Shown here: positions 6,826 to 13,182 of the stretch, piece after piece
How positions within the stretch are numbered: the stretch's first letter is position 1
Layout: each line of letters opens with the position of its first letter
The notes under the pieces: generated by a model
Databases searched by the model: none
What the model was told of the DNA's origin: nothing
What the model saw: the letters and a program-made list of their open reading frames with translations, nothing else
NCBI GenBank assembly: GCA_030688115.1
Contig: JAUYIX010000094.1
Coordinates: 1 to 26,019, forward strand
DNA: 26,019 bases
Direction of reading: 5' to 3'
DNA from: a bacterium
GTDB lineage: Bacteria; Patescibacteriota; JAUYIX01
Made by a program: the position numbers and the translations under genes

Positions 6826-7845
6826 ATGAAAAAACAGTTTACCCTATCCTACAAAGAACTCATAAGCCTCGAGAACCTACTCGAGGCCTGGCGCGAGTTT
6901 TTGGTTGGCAAGCAGTCGCGGACTGACACCCAAGAGTATGCATTAGCGCTGATGCAAAACATTCAAGCCCTAAACCAAGATTTATCAAGCAGCTCGTACA
7001 GGCACGGTGGCTATCGCGCTTTTACTATCAGCGATCCCAAGCCGCGGGATATCCATAAGGCCAGTGTGCGTGATCGCCTACTGCATCATGCAATCCACCG
7101 CAAACTGTACCCGTTTTTTCAAGACGTCTTTGTGGCGGACTCTTACTCTTGTCAGCGCAAAAAAGGCGTCCACCGAGCACTCAAACGCTTTGCGTCCTTT
7201 GGCAATACAGTCAGTCAGAACAATACGCGGACCTGTTGGATCCTCAAATGCGATATCAAAAAGTTTTTTGCAAACGTGCATCACGATATTCTGCAAGAGA
7301 TTTTACGTGCCTATATCCCTGATAAAGATATCCTAGCGCTCCTAGATAACGTACTTTTGAGTTTTAATGCTGGTCGGCCGGGTGTTGGACTGCCGCTCGG
7401 CAATCTCACGAGCCAGTTATTCGTAAACATGTATTTAAATGCACTCGACGCCTTTGTAAAACACCGACTCAAAGCAACGTTTTACATCCGCTACTGCGAT
7501 GACTTTGTGATTTTCTCATACGATAGATCGCTACTAGAGGCCTACCTCGCCGAGATACACGACTACCTTTTAACCTCACTACAGCTTGAACTCCATCCAC
7601 GCAAAGTATCTATTGATACCTTGGCTTCTGGCGTAGATTTTTTGGGTTGGGTGCACTATCCACGTCACCGCATTCTGCGCACCACCACCAAGCGTCGAAT
7701 GTTTAAGCGCATCGACGAATCGCCCCGGTCAGAGGTACTCAGCTCGTATCTCGGTCTTTTACAACACGGCACTACGATAAAACTCAAGCGAGACCTATTA
7801 AAAAAATACTCTATCGCTAGAGAAAACCGATTTCTTCCCCCATAA
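6826..7845 (+). CDS. Reverse transcriptase of a diversity-generating retroelement
   Basis: Copies TR RNA into adenine-mutagenised cDNA that replaces the VR of the target gene. The 339-residue product has the RT palm acids D143 (LKCDIKKFF) and YCDD at 223-226. It has G-L-P-L-G-N-L-T-S-Q at 188-197, which fits the DGR form [LIV]GxxxSQ instead of the usual QGxxxSP. Further RT blocks are KPRDIHKASVRDRLLHHAI (RT motif 1 region), DVFVADSYSCQRKKGVHRAL and VDFLGWVHYPRHRILR. There is no maturase, endonuclease or integrase domain. An in-frame ATG at 6772 would add a CVCVCVCV tail, and one at 6802 would add eight residues. I chose 6826 because MKKQFTLSYKEL begins the conserved region; no start has a good Shine-Dalgarno sequence. 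Confidence 0.95.
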   Translation: MKKQFTLSYKELISLENLLEAWREFLVGKQSRTDTQEYALALMQNIQALNQDLSSSSYRHGGYRAFTISDPKPRDIHKASVRDRLLHHAIHRKLYPFFQDVFVADSYSCQRKKGVHRALKRFASFGNTVSQNNTRTCWILKCDIKKFFANVHHDILQEILRAYIPDKDILALLDNVLLSFNAGRPGVGLPLGNLTSQLFVNMYLNALDAFVKHRLKATFYIRYCDDFVIFSYDRSLLEAYLAEIHDYLLTSLQLELHPRKVSIDTLASGVDFLGWVHYPRHRILRTTTKRRMFKRIDESPRSEVLSSYLGLLQHGTTIKLKRDLLKKYSIARENRFLPP

Positions 7846-7880
7846 AAAAGTGCCCCACGTATCGTCATGATATGTGGGGC
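7844..7880 (-). terminator. Terminator of the DGR target gene
   Basis: A 12-bp stem with one G-T wobble (7852-7863 with 7869-7880), a 5-nt loop, then six T on the minus strand (7849-7844). It lies between the convergent RT and target genes. On the plus strand no T tract follows, so it mainly stops target transcripts from entering RT. Confidence 0.85.
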
Positions 7881-7929
7881 AAGGGTAAAGGGACGCGAGG
7901 GTCCCAAAAAAAGAACAAAGCTAGCGAGG

Positions 7930-7952
7930 GAGCAAGTGGCCGTTACTTGCTC
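7930..7952 (-). promoter_or_regulatory. Hairpin/cruciform at the 3' end of the DGR variable region
   Basis: Perfect inverted repeat GAGCAAGT / ACTTGCTC with a 7-nt spacer, covering the last bases of the VR, the target stop codon (7945-7943) and the bases after it. In the Bordetella phage DGR, a hairpin with 8-bp stems just downstream of the VR promotes retrohoming; stem length and place match here. The TR copy lacks the right arm, as expected if the structure marks only the recipient. Confidence 0.75.
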
Positions 7953-8563
7953 GACTCAACCTCGACCACCCAGCGCCAGTACTCGTGGAAGCCATAATCA
8001 GCGCAGAAGAAGACGGAGGCGCCACCGGTGCGGACGAACGGGAAGCGAGCGCGACGGTCGGGGCTCAGCCAGGAGGGGTCGGCGAATCCGACCGGACCTT
8101 GGCCGTCGGGCTCGGGGAAGGCCTTCTTGTAGGCTTCCCTCCACTGACCCTGGGGGCTCTTGCCATGCTTCTTGAGCTTCTTCTGAAGCTGCTCGAAGCT
8201 GTCGCAGTAGCCGACCTGCACCAACTTGAACTTACGGGTCTCGGGCTTGGTGATCTCCTTGCCCCGGAACTGCCAGCCCTCCGGGTTGTAGCCGTCGGAC
8301 TTGACCATCTCGAGCGCCTTGACGGGCTCCAGGGTCAGCTCGAAGACCTCACCGATGGAGGGGTAAACCGCCTTGGGCTGCGCGATCGTGGCCTCCTTGA
8401 CCGTAACCGACGGCGTCTCGGACTTGCCGCCGCGATCGAGTCCCTGCAGAAAATCCCGCAGGGCGCCCTGGTCATCGATCCAGGACTGCGCGATCACCGA
8501 GTCCAGGTCAGGCAGCCAACGAATGACCGCCGCGGAAAACTCTCGGAATTGGGGGGTGTTCAT
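7943..8563 (-). CDS. DGR target protein with C-terminal variable region
   Basis: A 206-residue protein diversified by the DGR. The start is ATG 8563, chosen for an AAGGAG 6 nt upstream; a longer frame to 8677 has no such signal. The N-terminal third is helical and acidic (MNTPQFREFSAAVIRWLPDL). The middle (FELTLEPVKALEMVKSDGYNPEGWQF, then LVQVGYCDSFEQLQKKLKKHG) resembles a family I recall in patescibacterial genomes with no assigned function. The VR spans residues 163-206. Fourteen residues differ from the TR-encoded version: 167, 171, 173, 176, 178, 180, 182, 184, 186, 187, 190, 191, 193 and 195. The WRWVVEVESSK end is fixed. A C-type-lectin-like fold is likely by analogy with known DGR targets. 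No signal peptide, anchor or LPxTG-like sorting motif is seen, so it may be cytoplasmic or exported by an unknown route. Confidence 0.9.
   Translation of the reverse strand: MNTPQFREFSAAVIRWLPDLDSVIAQSWIDDQGALRDFLQGLDRGGKSETPSVTVKEATIAQPKAVYPSIGEVFELTLEPVKALEMVKSDGYNPEGWQFRGKEITKPETRKFKLVQVGYCDSFEQLQKKLKKHGKSPQGQWREAYKKAFPEPDGQGPVGFADPSWLSPDRRARFPFVRTGGASVFFCADYGFHEYWRWVVEVESSK
7947..8076 (-). repeat. DGR variable region (VR)
   Basis: The recipient copy of the TR, at the 3' end of the target gene. Gap-free over 130 bp with TR 6269-6398. The changes seen are AAC to AGC, CGC (three times), GTC, TTC, CAC and TAC; TAC to TTC and TGC; AAT to TAT; GAT to GGT; ACC to GCC; and GAC to GGC. The only mismatch outside adenine is the synonymous GAC to GAT at residue 189. 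Fourteen amino acids are altered and none becomes a stop. Bases 7947-7980 are identical to the TR. Confidence 0.95.
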
Positions 8564-8628
8564 CTTGTTCTCCTTGGTTTGGGCCAATCCTTTACCCGAC
8601 ACCATGCCGAGCCTTAGACGGGCCGTGT

Positions 8629-8673
8629 ATACAGCGCTCAGAGCCTGCTGCGGCGCTGCTCTAAACGCTGTAT
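8629..8673 (-). promoter_or_regulatory. Hairpin in the 5' leader of the DGR target mRNA
   Basis: ATACAGCG (8629-8636) pairs with CGCTGTAT (8666-8673), and inside it AGAGC (8640-8644) pairs with GCTCT (8658-8662). It would fold in the roughly 140-nt leader between the predicted promoter and the Shine-Dalgarno sequence. No T tract follows, so it is not a simple terminator. Its role is unknown. Confidence 0.5.
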
Positions 8674-8707
8674 GCACAAAAGAGTGACTGTCAAAGAGCG
8701 GATGGTG

Positions 8708-8736
8708 ACTTTACACTAAAACACCACATTTGTCAA
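8708..8736 (-). promoter_or_regulatory. Predicted promoter of the DGR target gene
   Basis: On the minus strand, consensus TTGACA (8736-8731) is followed after 17 bp by TAAAGT (8713-8708). The -35 box shares its bases with the -35 of the divergent mntA promoter, so the two units compete for or share RNA polymerase. Confidence 0.7.
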
Positions 8737-8758
8737 CAGAGCCAAAAACGGCTAGAGT
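8730..8758 (+). promoter_or_regulatory. Predicted leaderless promoter of the HEPN/MNT pair
   Basis: TTGTCA (8730-8735), 17 bp, then TAGAGT (8753-8758). The expected transcription start coincides with the A of the mntA ATG (8765), and no Shine-Dalgarno sequence exists. It overlaps the target-gene promoter on the other strand. Confidence 0.5.
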
Positions 8759-8764
8759 GCCCCC

Positions 8765-9100
8765 ATGAGCAAGGGCTCCGCCAAAAAAGTTCGCCAGGTA
8801 GTAGAGCGCCTCAAGCAGTACGGCCCCGAAAAAATTATCCTCTTTGGCTCGATGGCTTGGGGTAAGCCGGGCCCGGCTAGTGACGTGGATGTATTGATTA
8901 TAAAAAACGAAAAAAAGCCAATTAGAAAACGCATGCGTGAGGTGCACAGCCTTTGGAAGTTTGGAGATCCGGCTGTAGATGCGATCGTGTTAACCCCAAA
9001 AGAGCTGCAAAAAAAACTTGAACAAGAGCATATGTTCTACCGTCGTATTGTACGAGATGGAAAAGTAATCTATGACAGCACCAAAAAAAGAAGTCGCTGA
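8765..9100 (+). CDS. mntA: MNT-type minimal nucleotidyltransferase, antitoxin of a HEPN/MNT pair
   Basis: A 111-residue DNA polymerase-beta-fold nucleotidyltransferase. The signature is ILFGSMAWGKPGPASDVDVLII: G28-S29, then D40 and D42 as metal ligands. Further on is VDAIVLTPKEL, which supplies the usual third acid (Asp). In characterised HEPN/MNT modules the MNT protein adenylylates and silences the HEPN ribonuclease; the same role is inferred here. Its 3' end overlaps the HEPN gene by 29 bp, so they are co-translated. It begins just after the overlapping divergent promoter shared with the DGR target. The C-terminus is basic (STKKRSR). Confidence 0.88.
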   Translation: MSKGSAKKVRQVVERLKQYGPEKIILFGSMAWGKPGPASDVDVLIIKNEKKPIRKRMREVHSLWKFGDPAVDAIVLTPKELQKKLEQEHMFYRRIVRDGKVIYDSTKKRSR

Positions 9101-9467
9101 GTGGATCAAAATCGCTGACGAGGATTTTGCTCTCGCGCAACTCTTATTACAACGTAACGAGTTTTTACATGCTGCGGTTTTTAACGCTCACCAAGCGGTA
9201 GAAAAATATCTCAAGGCGGTACTCGTGCATCATGGCAAAGATATTGAGGACAAGTTTAAGACGCATAATCTGTTTAAATTGTCTGAGTACGTGCATGGCG
9301 TCGATCCTCGGCTCGACAAAGCAATCCTTCCGCTCTTAGATATTGTTGATCCGGAATACATGGACGCCCGCTATCCAGCAGATCTACCAGATCTCACAAT
9401 GCGAGAGATGCAAGAAGTTATCACGGCAGCGACCCAAGCGGTCGCCCTGATCAAAACATTGCTCTAG
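9072..9467 (+). CDS. HEPN-domain protein, partner (toxin) of MNT
   Basis: A 131-residue all-helical HEPN protein. Recognisable are EWIKIADEDFALAQLLL, the core FNAHQAVEKYLKAVLVHHG, THNLFKLSEY and MDARYPADLPDLT. HEPN toxins are usually RNases with an R-x4-6-H motif. I do not see a clean R-x4-H here; the ARYP and THNL segments are what the common PF05168-type HEPN proteins show, so RNase activity is uncertain. The start ATG 9072 lies inside the mntA 3' end. It converges with the L,D-transpeptidase gene, with a 5-bp gap between the stop codons. Confidence 0.85.
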   Translation: MTAPKKEVAEWIKIADEDFALAQLLLQRNEFLHAAVFNAHQAVEKYLKAVLVHHGKDIEDKFKTHNLFKLSEYVHGVDPRLDKAILPLLDIVDPEYMDARYPADLPDLTMREMQEVITAATQAVALIKTLL

Positions 9468-9472
9468 CTCCT

Positions 9473-10831
9473 TTACGACACAACCTCAACCGGTGTGCCG
9501 ATCGGCGCCCACTCGTAAATAAATTGCGCGTCCTCGATGCGAGCATTTACACAGCCGTGACTCATGGGCTGGCCAAAGTTGTTGTGCCAGTAGGCCTCGT
9601 GGATTGCGATCTCCGGCAAAAACCAGCTCGAGTAGTGCACGTTGGGTAGGTCATACCCGGGACCACGATAAGTCTGTACATACGTCTTATTATGAACAGC
9701 CCAGTTACCAACCGGTGTCGGGCCGGTCAGCCCGGTCGAGACCAAAAAACTTTTTACCAGCTGGCCATCCTCCCAGGCGTACAAACGCTGCTCGGACAAA
9801 ACCACACGGATTGATTTACCAAGATTGCTTGAAGGCGCAGCCGCCGCAGCAACGGCGATTTTCTCGGGTTCGGTCACCGCCGTTGGCAACACAACCGAGC
9901 GCTCGGCCAAACCTGAGGTCAGGGCCACCACGACCGCGGAATAGGCCCCCTCTTGGTCGACCACAAGGCCACGCTGCCCCTGCTCGACCACCGCATCGGT
10001 GTTGCCGATGACTTTAGTCGGTGTGGACGCCTGATCTTGCTCCCGCGCAATCCCCCGGATTTTTTTGCGGATCAAATCATCGTTCCAGGTAAAGCCGGAC
10101 TGACCGAGCGCAGGATCACCGGGTACGATCCAGGATCCGAGCTCTCCGGGACTTACCTCATAACCGGCTGAACCCGCCGTCAACGTCAGGCCACCGGTTA
10201 AAAGTTTGCCAAGCGTATTGGCTGCTTGCGCCAAATCAGCCTCAACAACGGTCGGCATACTCTCGACGCCCTGCAGAGTGATCGGTGCCGTGGACATACT
10301 ACCGGCGTGCCTGCCAAGCATCTGAGTAAAAACGGTTTGGCCAAAATTATAGCCGCTTTGGGACGGGCTGATTACAACAACACCGTCAGTCACATTTAGC
10401 CGGGCATCGACCGGCTCGCGCACTCGCGAGCCGGTGAGTTTTGCAAAAACAGCCGCGGCTCGTGTCTGATCGATAGTAAAAACCGGCTCGACCACGTGAT
10501 CGATCGGGGTAGTCACGACCGACCAGAGCGATTGCGGGGAGACGCTATCGATAATGCGTCCCTCACGTACTTTTTGTGAGGTCGCAATCGGGTCAAGAGC
10601 GATGCCGAGTTCTGCCGGCAAAAAAGAGCCCGCCTTAGACCAATCCAGCTCAATGGCTATCTCACGGCTCTGGTACTGAGCGATCACCTCTCTCGTCAGT
10701 TGCTCTAAATCCTGCGGGGTCGCCAAAGAGACATCCGTAGCACCTACATAAGTACTTGGCAGAACCCGCCCACGCATCTGGATCGCCGTGGCAACCACGG
10801 TCACTGCTCCGATTGCCAGCAGCAGACCCAC
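9473..10831 (-). CDS. Membrane-anchored L,D-transpeptidase (YkuD domain)
   Basis: Makes 3-3 peptidoglycan cross-links or attaches proteins to peptidoglycan. The C-terminal YkuD domain holds the catalytic motif IAIHEAYWHNNFGQP followed by MSHGCVNAR, with the nucleophilic Cys in SHGC. About 310 residues precede it, starting with a membrane segment (LLLAIGAVTVVATAIQ) and followed by repeated modules like the putative peptidoglycan-binding domain of VanW/ErfK-type proteins (YNFGQTVF, GYEVSPGELGSWI). The coordinates use the GTG at 10831. However, an AAGGAG at 10875-10870 sits 5 nt before an in-frame AUA at 10864, and the 11 extra residues complete the basic N-terminus and membrane helix (NTKTRTIGLVV). 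The true start may therefore be AUA 10864. Confidence 0.93.
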   Translation of the reverse strand: MGLLLAIGAVTVVATAIQMRGRVLPSTYVGATDVSLATPQDLEQLTREVIAQYQSREIAIELDWSKAGSFLPAELGIALDPIATSQKVREGRIIDSVSPQSLWSVVTTPIDHVVEPVFTIDQTRAAAVFAKLTGSRVREPVDARLNVTDGVVVISPSQSGYNFGQTVFTQMLGRHAGSMSTAPITLQGVESMPTVVEADLAQAANTLGKLLTGGLTLTAGSAGYEVSPGELGSWIVPGDPALGQSGFTWNDDLIRKKIRGIAREQDQASTPTKVIGNTDAVVEQGQRGLVVDQEGAYSAVVVALTSGLAERSVVLPTAVTEPEKIAVAAAAAPSSNLGKSIRVVLSEQRLYAWEDGQLVKSFLVSTGLTGPTPVGNWAVHNKTYVQTYRGPGYDLPNVHYSSWFLPEIAIHEAYWHNNFGQPMSHGCVNARIEDAQFIYEWAPIGTPVEVVS

Positions 10832-10899
10832 TACGAGCCCGATTGTCCTTGTTTTGGTGTTTATTTTGACTCCTTATTTTGGGAAGCTTGTGACTATGC

Positions 10900-10928
10900 A
10901 CTATACCAGACAAAAACGCGCTTGTCAA
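10900..10928 (-). promoter_or_regulatory. Strong predicted promoter of the L,D-transpeptidase gene
   Basis: On the minus strand, TTGACA (10928-10923), a 17-bp spacer and TATAGT (10905-10900) form a near-consensus sigma-70 promoter. The predicted start near 10893 leaves a leader of about 30 nt carrying AAGGAG at 10875-10870. Confidence 0.8.
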
Positions 10929-10999
10929 GGTTTTTAAGGGCAAGTTAGACCAGCAAATGCGACACCCGGGCCAAGCTTAGGTTTAGATTTGAGAGCTAT

Positions 11000-11725
11000 T
11001 TATAGAGTAGCCGCAAAAGACCCAACCACATCCAGCGCATCTTGTGGCGGATTTGTTGAGTCCTCACTGTAAATCGAGATGCTATAGCCGTACCCATCCT
11101 TAATCAGATAGGTCACATTTGAGCCGCCCCCATATATGCCACCGGTGTAGGTTACGCGCTGCGCCGCAACCCCGTTTATCGTGAGTAACTCGATCGAAAT
11201 CACATCGTCCTCTTGACCAAACAAGGCGCTGTTGGCTTGGGCCTCAGCGGTACTTTGAGCCACCCAATCATCAAGTGATACAAAGACGTCCGCCTGCACA
11301 AAAACCTCAACCTTGGCTCCCCCGCCGCGCCAGACGGATGGCCCCTCGACCCCGACCGACTGGTCCGTGACATGTTCAACCGCAAAATGCGCACCACTAA
11401 CCTCGATCGCCTCCGCCAGGGTCGCATAGTCATCGATCGACGTATTACTCAAGGTCCAGCCCTCGGGATAGCGCAGCGTCTGGCCATGGGCTGAGGTGTA
11501 GGTCGCCCAGCCGCTATAATCCGCAACGCCGCTGACATCGCCTGTATTAATAAAATCCTCCGGAATCTCATGCGGATCATCCAGCGTATCAACAAGAGGA
11601 GCATTGTTTACCGGCAAGCCTGCCGGATCGTCATCCTGCGTAAGATTAAGCACCAATAATGTCACAGCGATTGCCAAGGCAATCAAACTCAGGATAAAAC
11701 CGCTGATCGCAAATCCTTTTGACAT
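11000..11725 (-). CDS. Membrane-anchored exported protein of unknown function
   Basis: A 241-residue protein with one N-terminal membrane segment (ISGFILSLIALAIAVTLLVLNL) and a Gly/Ser/Asp-rich extracytoplasmic part. The part YSGWATYTSAHGQTLRYPEGW, later VFVSLDDWVAQSTAEAQ, and ITYL/YGYSISIYSED-like strands near the end resemble the PsbP-like or DUF4367-like beta folds seen in small exported proteins. That resemblance is only a pattern. The start ATG 11725 is preceded by GGAG, which overlaps the response-regulator stop 4 nt upstream. It is the last gene of the pilM-response regulator unit, so it may act with the pilus or its regulation. Confidence 0.8.
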   Translation of the reverse strand: MSKGFAISGFILSLIALAIAVTLLVLNLTQDDDPAGLPVNNAPLVDTLDDPHEIPEDFINTGDVSGVADYSGWATYTSAHGQTLRYPEGWTLSNTSIDDYATLAEAIEVSGAHFAVEHVTDQSVGVEGPSVWRGGGAKVEVFVQADVFVSLDDWVAQSTAEAQANSALFGQEDDVISIELLTINGVAAQRVTYTGGIYGGGSNVTYLIKDGYGYSISIYSEDSTNPPQDALDVVGSFAATL

Positions 11726-11729
11726 GACG

Positions 11730-12113
11730 CTACTCTCCTTTATTTAATAATTTCTCGACTTTGGCGACTACCTCGGCCGGTGTAAAATGCGCCTTGATAA
11801 TATAATCGTTAGCGCCAAGCTTAAAGCCCTTATCGACATCATCTTTTTGCGATAGGTTGGTCAATAAAATCACGGGGATCTCGCTGAGCTCTTGATCGGC
11901 CTTGAGCGCCTTAAGCACATCAAAACCGCTTTTTTTAGGTAGAACAATATCAAGCAAAACCAGGTCCGGTTTGGTCTCTTTTATCATCCGTACCGCAGAG
12001 TCGCCGTCCTCGGCATGGGGCATCTCGTAGCCGGATAGATCAAATTTAGTCCGATACATGTCCGAGAGGAACAAATCGTCTTCTACTAAAAAGATAACTT
12101 TTTTGTCTGCCAT
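11730..12113 (-). CDS. Single-domain response regulator (CheY/REC)
   Basis: A 127-residue receiver domain with no output domain. It shows the acidic pocket EDD near the N-terminus (FLVEDDLFLSDMY), the phosphoacceptor Asp in LVLLDIVLPKKSGFDVL, the Thr in VILLTNLSQKDD and the Lys in DYIIKAHFTPAEV. The start is ATG 12113, giving MADKKVIF; a longer frame upstream runs into pilM. It lies 4 nt after the pilM stop and 4 nt before the next gene. Placed behind pilM, it may be a CheY- or PilG/PilH-like regulator of type IV pili. No histidine kinase is in the window apart from the PAS protein at 21050-21637, which has no kinase domain. Confidence 0.93.
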   Translation of the reverse strand: MADKKVIFLVEDDLFLSDMYRTKFDLSGYEMPHAEDGDSAVRMIKETKPDLVLLDIVLPKKSGFDVLKALKADQELSEIPVILLTNLSQKDDVDKGFKLGANDYIIKAHFTPAEVVAKVEKLLNKGE

Positions 12114-12117
12114 GCGA

Positions 12118-13083
12118 TTAGTATACCAGGTGTGACAAACTATTGGCCAGTATTGGCAATTGGGGTTCGAGGTGTGGCCGCAGCTCCTCCGCAACCAGGG
12201 TCGTGGTCGGCATACGCCACTCGCGCGGCATTAATCCAAGCTGCTCAAAGACATGCTCCCTAAGCGCTGCCAGTCGTGAGCCGCCACCGACCAAGACCAG
12301 GTCATTAAGATGCGAGGGGTGCTCGGCCAGATGTCTAAAGAGGTCTTGCCACCAACGCTCTAAAAAAGTCGCCATAACCAGAGTGCTCTCCTCGGGCCAG
12401 GTGCGCGGATCACCGGCCAGCCTGCGCTTATGCTCCTCGCCATTATCACGCGTCCAACCATGCGCCAGCGCCAGCGCCTGCGTAAGGGCCTCGCTGCCGT
12501 AGGGTAGAGAGGCGCGTTGCACCAGCTCCCCGTGATCAAAAACAAACCAGCTTGTGGACTCGGCGCCAACGTCCAAGACACCGACGCGACCATCCCCCGC
12601 CACGCTGCGGCCCAAGGCGCTCGAGACATGTTGCAGGCCGATTAACTTTAGCCCGGCCGTATCGATTACCTGATGGTAAAAATCATAAACCCAGCGCGGA
12701 ATCGCAATCAGCCGATCATCGGACGGCCAGCATACCGCTACCGAGGCCAAACGCGGGTTAAGTTTTTGCAGGATGGTGTCGGCAGACGTGCCGGTTGCGA
12801 TCATGCAGACTTCGGTCTCGGACAAGGTCAAAACCACCTCGCTGCTTGAGATGTGCGCCGAGCGAGCCAACCGCTCAAGCGTAGCCACTAAGTCGGCCCG
12901 TCCGGCTTTATCGATACTGTAGGGCGCCACGCCAAAAGTCCGTACTACCGATCCGAGCGGTCCGTGTTCTACCTCAGCGAGCTTAAGCGAGTGCGCCCCA
13001 AAATCAACACCGACCATGCGTTTAGAGGAGTGCTTGCGTGGAGTAGTTTTTTTGGTCCGTGCTTTGGCGCGACGCTTGGTCAT
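12118..13083 (-). CDS. pilM: PilM-like actin-fold ATPase of the type IV pilus assembly system
   Basis: PilM is a cytoplasmic actin-like protein that links the pilus motor complex to the inner-membrane PilN/PilO proteins. The 321-residue product has the actin-fold phosphate-1 motif VGVDFGAHSLKLAEVE, phosphate-2 VGVLDVGAESTSWFVFDHG with ASLPYGSEALTQAL, and the adenosine motif LVLVGGGSRLAALREHVFEQLG. The N-terminus is strongly basic (TKRRAKARTKKTTPRKHSSKR). ATG 13083 has GGGGGGA upstream; the internal ATG 13017, right at the actin fold, is the alternative. pilN, pilO and pilQ are not adjacent, unlike the classical operon. Confidence 0.82.
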   Translation of the reverse strand: MTKRRAKARTKKTTPRKHSSKRMVGVDFGAHSLKLAEVEHGPLGSVVRTFGVAPYSIDKAGRADLVATLERLARSAHISSSEVVLTLSETEVCMIATGTSADTILQKLNPRLASVAVCWPSDDRLIAIPRWVYDFYHQVIDTAGLKLIGLQHVSSALGRSVAGDGRVGVLDVGAESTSWFVFDHGELVQRASLPYGSEALTQALALAHGWTRDNGEEHKRRLAGDPRTWPEESTLVMATFLERWWQDLFRHLAEHPSHLNDLVLVGGGSRLAALREHVFEQLGLMPREWRMPTTTLVAEELRPHLEPQLPILANSLSHLVY

Positions 13084-13127
13084 AAGAAGTCCCCCCATTG
13101 TGCCATGATACGCGGGTAATGTGCCAC

Positions 13128-13155
13128 TTGACTCGCGGCGCTGCAGCGCTATCCT
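13128..13155 (+). promoter_or_regulatory. Predicted lemA promoter
   Basis: TTGACT (13128-13133), 16 bp, then TATCCT (13150-13155), giving a leader of about 20 nt. No Shine-Dalgarno sequence precedes the lemA ATG. Confidence 0.45.
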
Positions 13156-13182
13156 GTCTACGTAATTTCTAAACCCCTCCTT

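Noticed and set aside
6826..7845. RT as a group II intron maturase, retron or Abi-type RT
   Set aside because: No maturase or endonuclease domain, no intron domains or retron-like msr/msd structure seen, and the LGxxxSQ motif, Avd and TR/VR pair fit a DGR directly.
7985..8617. A 210-codon plus-strand frame antisense to the DGR target
   Set aside because: Leu/Gly-rich mirror of a GC-rich gene. The opposite strand has the Shine-Dalgarno sequence, promoter, terminator and VR.
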